Assembly: GCA_003427395.1 (NCBI GenBank)
Contig: BFEA01000047.1
Span: 1,749,446-1,786,211, forward strand
From: Chara braunii
Lineage: Eukaryota > Streptophyta > Charophyceae > Charales > Characeae
Length of the DNA: 36,766 bases
Reading direction: 5' to 3'
Position 1 is the first letter of the stretch. Each line of letters begins with the position of its first letter. This document shows positions 29,685 through 36,766 of this stretch, in pieces. The notes beneath the pieces are model-generated. The model searched no databases and had not been told where the DNA came from. It saw only the letters and a list, made by a program, of their open reading frames with translations. Both the position numbers and the translations under genes were made by a program.

Positions 29685-32600
29685 TCATTCTTTAGGCATC
29701 TTCCCCTTGAGTGCTCTTTCGTAGCCTGCAATCACTTGAGGTGTTGTTCTCATGAGTTCTTCTCGTGTGAACCAGCAATCCTCCTTAGGATCCAGATGAT
29801 GTCTGAAGCTCGCACGATACTGCATTCTCGGTTTAGGAGGGCGAGGGCGCCCTCTGCCTGATGGTCGAGGAACATGCATCACTCGATGCTCAACGATCTA
29901 GTCCACGTCCACTTCGCCATCCATAGTAGGGGGCAACATTGATCTTTTGGAGGGAAACTGCTCAGTGGCAGCAAAAGGTGCTAACTTGGAGGCATGGAAC
30001 ACAGGGTAGGTACGTAAGTGAGGTGTGATGTGAATTACATATGAAGGACAATTTGGTTGATCTCCTACAATGTCTAAGATCTCCCAGGGCCCAAAGTACT
30101 GTGGCATTAGCTTGCGGGATATGCCTAACTACTGACCAAGCTCAACGGACTTTGTCCAGACTCTCTCGCCTACCTGAAAGTTAGAAGGTTGTCTATGCTT
30201 ATTCTCAGATGCAATCATTGCTTCCTGAGATTTCCTCATATGTTCAACAGCCTGCTGCAGCATCTGTTCATACTTGACTGCAAACTCTATGCTGCCGGGT
30301 GCTGCAGTGGGTTCTCTTTCTGGTAGCAGAAAGTCAAGGGCGGTTCGCGGCTTCCAACCAAGATGCAGTTGGTTGGGAGTCATGCCTGTAGTACTATGCA
30401 CAACGTTATTGTACAGGCTGGCAACGAGAGGTAGTTTCTCGTCCCAGTCGTCCTGACTTGGCTTGATATAGTGCCTAGGCAGGTGATGTACTACTCGGTT
30501 CATCTGTTCCGCTTGACCATTGGACTCAAGATGATTCCCTGAAGTCATTTGGAGTCTTGTGCCCATTTGTTCAGCAGTAGATCGTGAATCTTACATCCCT
30601 ATCACTAACAATAGACGTAGGTAGACCAAAATCCCTTACCCAGTTGTCCATGAAGAGTTTGATGACAAAGTCAGTTTTAGCAGTTTCAGGCATAGCGATT
30701 AGTCTTGCATACTTAGTAAAGCGATCNACTATAACAAAGATGTGTCTTTTTCCAGACNTGCTGGTCACCAGNGTATCCATGAAATCCANGGACACACTTT
30801 GGTCTGGTNCTTCAGGGATCGGCAANGGCTTNATCAGCCCAAGCGGAGCCTGAGTCCTTGGTTTGTCCCTTTGACAAACCTGACAGGTTTCAACATAGCG
30901 TTTCGCATCTTCCATCATAGAAGGCCACCAGAATTTCTGCACTAAGTTCGCTGATGTCTTCCTATAGCCAAAATGACCAGTTGCATCATGACATTCTCCT
31001 AACAATAAACTACGTAAAGACTCACTATTAGCAACACATAGTCTTTTATTTCCTGCCTTCTCGAGAAACAGCAAACCATCTACCATCGTAAATTCGTCCA
31101 AAGTCTCTTTGTCCTTTGCTTGGAATCTACGGATGATCTCTGACATAACTGGATCTCCCTGATAGGCTTCCACCAGCGATCGAGTGAGTTCGTCAAATAT
31201 GCCGAACTCAGTGACTAGCGCACCCAAATAATATGCCCTTCGTGATAATGCATCAACCACTTTGTTATACGTACCCTTGATAGGATCAAGTTGATAGTCA
31301 TACATGTCTATCACTTGAATCCAACTTTTGAGTGCGTCAGATAGTACAGGCTGTGTCTTAATCCAGCGCAAAGTCTCATGGTCAGACCTCACATAGAAGA
31401 ATCTTCCTAGGAGGTAGTGTCTCCAATGAACTAGCGCTCGATACAGGGCGTAGAGCTCTCTCTCTCATATGTGGACTGAGCTAACTTCTGAGAAGGCATC
31501 TTTTTACTCATGTACTCGATCGGTCTCAACTTTGGCCCCTCCTGTTGCGCAAGGACCGCGCCTATGCCATATTGGTTGGCGTCTGTGGTCACAACAAATG
31601 GCTTGTCAGGGTCTGGAAGCTTGAGAACTTCATAGTGTGTTAGAGCATACTTCAATTTCTTGAAGCTTGCCTCATACTCTTCAGTCCACTCCCAAGGGGT
31701 GTCAAGTCGAATTAGATCTGATAATAGGGAGGCTATAGTACTATAGTTCTTTACAAGCGGACGATATTAGCCCGTCATCCCCAAAAACGATGTGACCTCG
31801 GTAACAGTCTGAGGTCTAAGCCAGTCATGTATGCTGGCCACCTTTGCATCTTCCGGCCTCAACCCATCTGCTGAAATCTCATGACCCAAGTACAAGATCT
31901 TGGTGCGACCAAACTCGCATTTCTCCAAGTTAATCTTGTACTGGTGCTGTCTTAGGAGACCTAGCACTGTATTCAGGTGCTCAGCGCGCTCCTCTGCAGT
32001 CTTACTAAAGATGAAGATATCGTCGAGGTACACGACGATAAACTTATCCAAGTAATCATGAAAAATCATGTTCATTGCGTGCTGCAACGTACCAGGTGCA
32101 TTGCATAGTCCAAAGGGCATCACCACAAACTCGTACAGACCGTACCTGGTCTGAAATGCGGTTTTGTGCTGATTCTCAGGTCTACTGGCAATTTGATGGT
32201 ATCCGGACTTTAGATCTATCTTAGTAAAGTACCGACATCCCTGCACTCTATCCAATAGGTTGTCGATGTAGGGTAGGGGCTCTGCGTTTTTAACAGTGAT
32301 GGCATTGCGACCCCTATAGTCAATGCACATCCTCAAGGTACCTACCTTCTTCGGTACGAATAGGACTGGAGCGCCGTAAGGGGAGGTACTAGGCCGTATC
32401 CATCCCTTCTCTGTGAGCTCCTTGACTTGGCGGCGGAGCTTATCCAACTCCGCAGGAGACATCCTATAGAATCGTCCTCTAGGTACCTTACTGCCTAGGA
32501 CAACCTCTATTGCATGGACAACCTCAGAGACAAATAAAAGATACATGCCCTTCTCGCGATTTTGCTTATAATAGTTATAGAAGGATGATGCACACATGCA

Positions 32601-33050
32601 CCCGTAGTTTTCTATCAGACTGCTAGCTTTGAACTTTTGCAATCTAACAGATCTACCGTTGGGCAATTTGTGAATCAATACCTTTCTACCGCAGTCAAAC
32701 TGCGGTTGCGCGACCTCAAGGTAGTACATACCTAGGAGCATATCAAAGGGCAGTTCGTCGCTAACCAGGAAAGAAATCTTATGGCTTACTTCCCCTCCTC
32801 CATAGGAGAAGGTACAGACTACGTCCTTGACATAGTCTCTTACCAACATTTGGTGCTTGTTGGCTAGCGTAGAAGTTACAGTTCTGCTAAGCCGCTGCAC
32901 TTGGTCCCCTAAGCGCAGTCTATCCACACAAGCATGACTGATGAAATTTTGCGTAGAGCCTATGTCTGCGAAGGCGCCCACTTTTCGGCCACCTACATCA
33001 ACTTCTACCACAAAATGTTTACCCTTTGGAATCGACTGATCATCGCCCAA
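29685..33050 (-). pseudogene. pol pseudogene of element C (PR-RT-RH-IN-chromodomain)
   Basis: Protease: the active-site triad position reads D-I-G at 32966-32958, where D-T/S-G is required; the codon ATA is one C-to-T step from ACA. Reverse transcriptase: KIDLKSGYHQI, then the catalytic YLDD at 32030-32019. An in-frame TAA (31767-31769) follows FLGMTG. RNase H: TTDANQYGIGAVLAQQ and YMSKKMPS, broken by a dinucleotide slip in a GA run near 31455-31462. Integrase: H-x4-H and C-x2-C zinc site (about 30990-30880), the first Asp region with several Ns (30727-30832), SDRDVRFT, then a short deletion and frameshift near 30580; the final Glu lies in NGQAEQMNR. TAG stops at 30129-30131 and 29898-29900 interrupt the tail. 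The last 65 codons (29882-29685) read as a chromodomain-like segment with W-F-T-R-E-E-L and a Y-E near the end. Confidence 0.9.
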
Positions 33051-33076
33051 GAGTCCCTAGGGTCCTTCCCTGACCA

Positions 33077-35156
33077 CTAAGTCTCTAACTCTTCTAGGGC
33101 CTCAGACACATCTCTCGAACAGAGCGTCAGTGGGTCCGAATGTGTTTGCGGGGCGATATGTGGGTCTCTATCCTTGACCAACGCCTGAAGTGGGGAAGGC
33201 AACGTTACCACTTCAGCGCGAGTAGGAGCGACTAATACTGCTACTGACCCGAGGTGTTTCCCTGCGAAGTGCTCGCAAAAGCACCGCCAGAATTCGAAGA
33301 AAGTCCCACCACCATTGGTGAGGCTACCCTCGTCAAGACTTTCTTGCCTCGACACGTTCGGGACGTGTGGCCATAGTTGCCACAGTTCATGCACGTGCCC
33401 CTAGCAACTCGGTCCCTCCACACCTCATACTCTAAACCAAGTTTTACCCATGCGGGTGTTCCTTGGTCGCCCTGACTTGTGGACCGTACTACCTTCTTCT
33501 TCCCGGTCCCCCTAGCCTTTCCCTCGATGGGTACTACGACTCCCCCATCCGAAGTCTCACTAGCCCCATCGTGCTCTGTCTCTTCTCCCAAGTCTGTGAA
33601 GTCGTCAATTTCAATCGCCTGACCATCATGGTCGACGAACATTAGTTGCCCTTTCTTCTTTCAGTCTTGGGGGAGTCTCTTCTTCCTACCATCTCCCTGA
33701 CTCTGATGTGCAGATCTCAATTTTGCCTCTATATCCAGAGCTTTCTTACTAAAAGTAGTGAAGGTGTGTTGTTCGACATAGGCCTCATCAACCAGCTTGG
33801 TCCTTACCTATGCAGGTAGGCACCTTAGGTAATCCGTCAGGAGAACCTGCCAGTCAAAACGCACACCAGGTACCACGAGTAAATGTTCTACGGTGTTCAT
33901 TACCTCTCTAACATTCTTGAACCTGCGGGAACAAAGACTGTTGATAGCATCAATGGCCTTCTAAGCCCCTTGCGGGTCATGCCACCTTTTATACATGGAC
34001 CGCACAAACTCTTCCAATGTCTCGGTCTGTGCCCAGGCATCGAAGTTTTGACCGTAACCCTGCTGCTGCACTAAGCCATTCAACCAGCGGGCTGCTGACC
34101 CCTCTAAAAAGGAGGCAGCCACTACAACTTCCTGCTCTGGCCTGGTGAGCTTGTGCCTCACATAAGTAGGCACAGTCCTCACCAGGTGTCTAAGTCCTCA
34201 TCCTTCTTCTTATCGCCAGAGAAGCACTTGGGACTCATCAAAGGTATTTTGGGCATCCACTGCATAGGCTGCATGGACCCAGGGGCTTGCAGCAGCGGCT
34301 GCATAGTCACTGAAACAGGCTGCTGCACACTAACCTGGGCGTGGCTTGACAGTGGGACTGTAGTGACCACTGTCGCAGATGGTACGACTGAGACTCTTTG
34401 AACCGGACCACTCGTTGCTACTAAACCACCTGGAGGGGGCATGCCAAACATAGGAGAGAAAGTTGGCCCTGTGGGTTGCGGCATCGATGAAGGACCCGCA
34501 CCCGCAGGGGGAACTACAACAAACTGTGGCTGCCTCATCATTGTACGAGGAGCCCGAAGTTCAGCCAGGATTTGTTTCTGGCCTGCTACCAATTCGGCCA
34601 GCAATTCCTGTTGGACATTCTGTGCTTCTGCCACTGATAGTAAAACATTACGCAGCACACGAACAACAGGGTCTAATGCCGCCTCATCTAGTCCTTTCGG
34701 TCTGCCTAGCTCTTGCACTCTGCTCCCTAATCTAGCCTTTCTGAGTATAGCTCTTCTTCTCCTCTCTGTTGCTTCGTCCAACTGCCGCTGCAGCTCATCT
34801 TGAAGTTCTTCTGCCAATTGGATTTCTAAATCCTCAGGTGTGAGTGGACTCTGCTAGCTGACTTGTAAACCAGCAGACTGACTAACTGCACCCGCTCCAC
34901 CCTGCCCTGCTCCTGACAAACAAGTCAGGGAAGAGGTTTGTGACGTAGAGGCGGCGGTAGCCATCGCAGCCGCTAAGCTGGCTGCTGCGTCCCTAATCCT
35001 CCTCACTGCTACCCTCTCCCTTGCTTCTCTTTGTAGTATCTTTTCCTCCCCTGGAACTAACTCCTGGAAAGTGATTGGTTGACTAAGAGCGGTTCTCCGT
35101 GTGATCCTAAGGGGTTGCACTAGCCTTCCCTCCTCATCACTGCTGTCTTCACTCAT
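33077..35156 (-). pseudogene. gag pseudogene of element C
   Basis: It starts at ATG 35156 with an acidic N-terminus (MSEDSSDEEGRLVQPLRITR) and an Ala-rich stretch. An in-frame TAG (34854-34856) is followed in the same frame by a charged helical region (ELQDELQRQLDEATERRRRA) and a Pro/Gln/Val-rich linker. A one-base deletion near 34180 shifts the frame into the gag core (FLEGSAARWLNGL, EEFVRSMYKRW; 34182-33961). In-frame stops follow at 33961-33963 (TAG), 33808-33810 (TAG) and 33661-33663 (TGA). The nucleocapsid zinc knuckle CMNCGNYGHTSRTC is intact in 33642-33241. After a shift near 33260 the frame runs to 33077. Gag forms the particle and its knuckle binds genomic RNA. Confidence 0.85.
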
Positions 35157-36391
35157 GAGCTACAGTGTGTGTGCTCTAAACTAGAATTCACACTGAGTCC
35201 TACCTTAGCATGACACACATCCACATATGATACACTACTTATGGTCGGCCTGAACAGAAACAGTTAGGTGATGTAATTGCAACTAATGTCAGGTCCTACA
35301 TGATATATTAAATCTATTTTTAGATTACTCTAATACAGATAGCATTGCAGCAAAGACCTAGTATGTCTATAGTTGTCTGTCAGTTGTTAGACAAGTCTGT
35401 AACAACTAAATAATAAAAACAGAAATAACATCTCCTGTTGGTGATGTACACTGGATGGCAGATTGTCTAATTATAGCAACTGTGAACTGTTACCGGAATC
35501 CCCCTTCCCCCTGTATCCTTCTTGAGTGGTCGCTTTGTGTCAACATCCTAAGCATCTGGTTGAGCAGCGTGTCTGAAGGTGTGCAATCCGGCCCACCTCT
35601 GCGCCCCAAGTCAACGCCGAACCTGCCAGCCCCTGCACTTTATTTATCCTCGCATGCAACGAGCCTTCCACTTGGTTTGATCTGGCTGATCAGGAGGGAT
35701 TTAAGGAGAGCCCCCATCCCCTCAGGAATTATTTAACGTCGCAAACAGGACGACGATTACAACCAGGTTCAACACCAAGTCCGCAGCCAAAAATATTTAA
35801 AGACGGTCGTTTGTCCAAAGGGCTGGCATGCCCTACATGACCTCTATTGCGCAAGCAGCGGAACCAAGGACTTGCTGCCAAGCATGCGTGTACTAGTCCC
35901 AACGGGTTGGCATGGTGACCGTGACCCGAGTGCTTCGTCCAGGGCCCTTCAGAGGCTTCGCCCGTCTCCCACCAGCTTGCTGCCCAGGAAGAATGTTGAC
36001 TCTCAAGGTTGGGCGCTCGCGATACCTCACATCGAGAGGACTCTCAAGACAGAACTCACTTCCTCACGGTAAGAAGCAATGAAGAGGGTAGATAAGGAAG
36101 ACAGCAACGTACCTCACAGATTTCTCACCGGCAACCTGATGTGCATTTATGATGACCGGTCTTTGCCTCGGCGCAACCAACAGCAGAATGCGGTTCCACC
36201 TCGGCTTAATATGTCACATCAGCGAGCTCTCATCATCCAGCATACATCCCGTATGTCACCACATAGCTCCCTGGCGGCCCACACTACCCTGGGCCGCCTA
36301 ATGTTCAACGCCAATGCCTTATCACTTCCCCACACCTCATGCGAAGCACCAATAGCTATTGCGAAGAATCAATGAAGCGCAATATGAACCA
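35157..36391 (-). other. Leader of element C
   Basis: 1.2 kb between the primer site and the gag ATG, with no credible coding sequence on either strand. It is AT-rich near gag (35160-35450) and mixed elsewhere. Plus-strand frames at 35455-35736, 35872-36072 and 36079-36375 look accidental. Confidence 0.55.
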
Positions 36392-36403
36392 GCTCCGATA
36401 CCA
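36392..36403 (-). promoter_or_regulatory. Initiator tRNA-Met primer-binding site of element C
   Basis: The minus strand reads TGGTATCGGAGC, one base different from the common plant primer site TGGTATCAGAGC, three bases from the LTR end at 36407. Confidence 0.8.
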
Positions 36404-36406
36404 AAT

Positions 36407-36766
36407 TGCAAGGAAAATAAGCAACGGCGAGATGACAATTCCAGATTACACCATCACATTGAAAGCCAGATAGTCACACCGTGTCCAGAGATCAGCATTG
36501 CACCAATAATACACCAATGGAGGTTCATAGCATTGAAAACCAATGTCATGGAGAGCATACTCTCTCCTCATCAACACAAGAGTCCAGTCCCTTCACTCTC
36601 CTACTTAGCGCTCAGCGCCCAGCCTACTCCTAACACAGCTACTACAGCCTACTAATTGACAATGCAACCCAAAGTACTTGAAGATGTCGCCCATGCAGAC
36701 CATCGCCAATACAAGGTAAGTGCCCTCACATCATCATCATCATCATCCTTCACCTATCCCCTGACT
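36407..36766 (-). repeat. 5' LTR of element C (partial, runs off window)
   Basis: Begins TGCAAGG and repeats the first 340 bp of 28643-29644 with a few substitutions and two insertions (near 36420 and 36545-36580). Judging from the other copy, about 640 bp lie beyond the window. Confidence 0.9.

Larger units (their letters stand above)
28643..36766 (-). mobile_element. Element C: Ty3/gypsy chromovirus-like retrotransposon
   Basis: Minus strand, complete except for part of its 5' LTR. From right to left: 5' LTR (36766-36407, continuing outside), primer site (36403-36392), 1.2-kb leader, gag (35156-about 33080), pol in the order protease, reverse transcriptase, RNase H, integrase (33050-29685), polypurine tract (29658-29645), 3' LTR (29644-28643). 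The integrase-last order is Ty3/gypsy, and a chromodomain-like C-terminus suggests the chromovirus branch. At least ten stops or frameshifts make it inactive. The LTRs differ by substitutions and by indels of about 6 and 27 bp. Confidence 0.9.

Noticed and set aside
35455-36375. Plus-strand ORFs in the leader of element C
   Set aside because: Antisense to the element, short, and without motifs.

Overview
The window is repeat-rich plant-type nuclear DNA with no host gene that I can support. The organism is probably a large-genome streptophyte. The evidence is an 18-nt primer-binding site matching the 3' end of plant tRNA-Asp, a second site one base off the plant initiator tRNA-Met site (TGGTATCAGAGC), an L1-type LINE with a zinc-knuckle C-terminus, and a Ty3/gypsy element. 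The gag wording reminds me of charophyte (Chara-like) repeats, but that is an impression only. Scattered single Ns (about 2581-2831, 6082, 30727-30832) mark poorly resolved repeat consensus.

Layout. (1) Element A, plus strand, 1-11802: broken gag (to 1473), about 2.1 kb without coding sequence, then an 8.2-kb 3' LTR (3610-11802); its 5' part lies left of the window. (2) Element B, minus strand, 11803-24892: a 6.9-kb 5' LTR (17974-24892), a tRNA-Asp primer site (17954-17971), a 1.7-kb leader, a broken gag (16281-15167), about 2.1 kb without coding sequence, and a 3' LTR (13048-11803) cut off where A inserted. A and B belong to one LTR family. The LTRs start TGTC and end GACA and match collinearly in inverted orientation over about 7 kb. 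They enclose gag but no protease, reverse transcriptase or integrase. (3) A LINE 3' half (24893-27325), cut on its left by B, then TGA-rich filler, a 41-nt poly(A), and a second 5'-truncated LINE 3' end (27900-28642). (4) Element C, minus strand, 28643 to beyond 36766: a complete but mutated Ty3/gypsy chromovirus-like element with 3' LTR, polypurine tract, pol, gag, leader, primer site and the start of its 5' LTR.

How the parts relate. A and B look like non-autonomous giant-LTR, gag-only retrotransposons (LARD/TR-GAG-like) that would need pol functions in trans. Their LTRs carry the most striking signal in the window: an array of about ten short stem-loops whose stems change by compensatory substitution while the loop around TAAGAT stays fixed. 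The array occurs in both diverged LTR copies (7518-8341 and 20600-21316). Related hairpins recur in the untranslated 3' internal regions. A 122-bp tandem repeat, two conserved palindromes, a conserved TATA-like box, and a cluster of consensus 5' splice sites on the antisense strand are also shared between copies.

All coding remnants carry stops or frameshifts, and most stop changes fit C-to-T or G-to-A decay. All assignments come from reading the sequence by eye; no database search or folding program was used.
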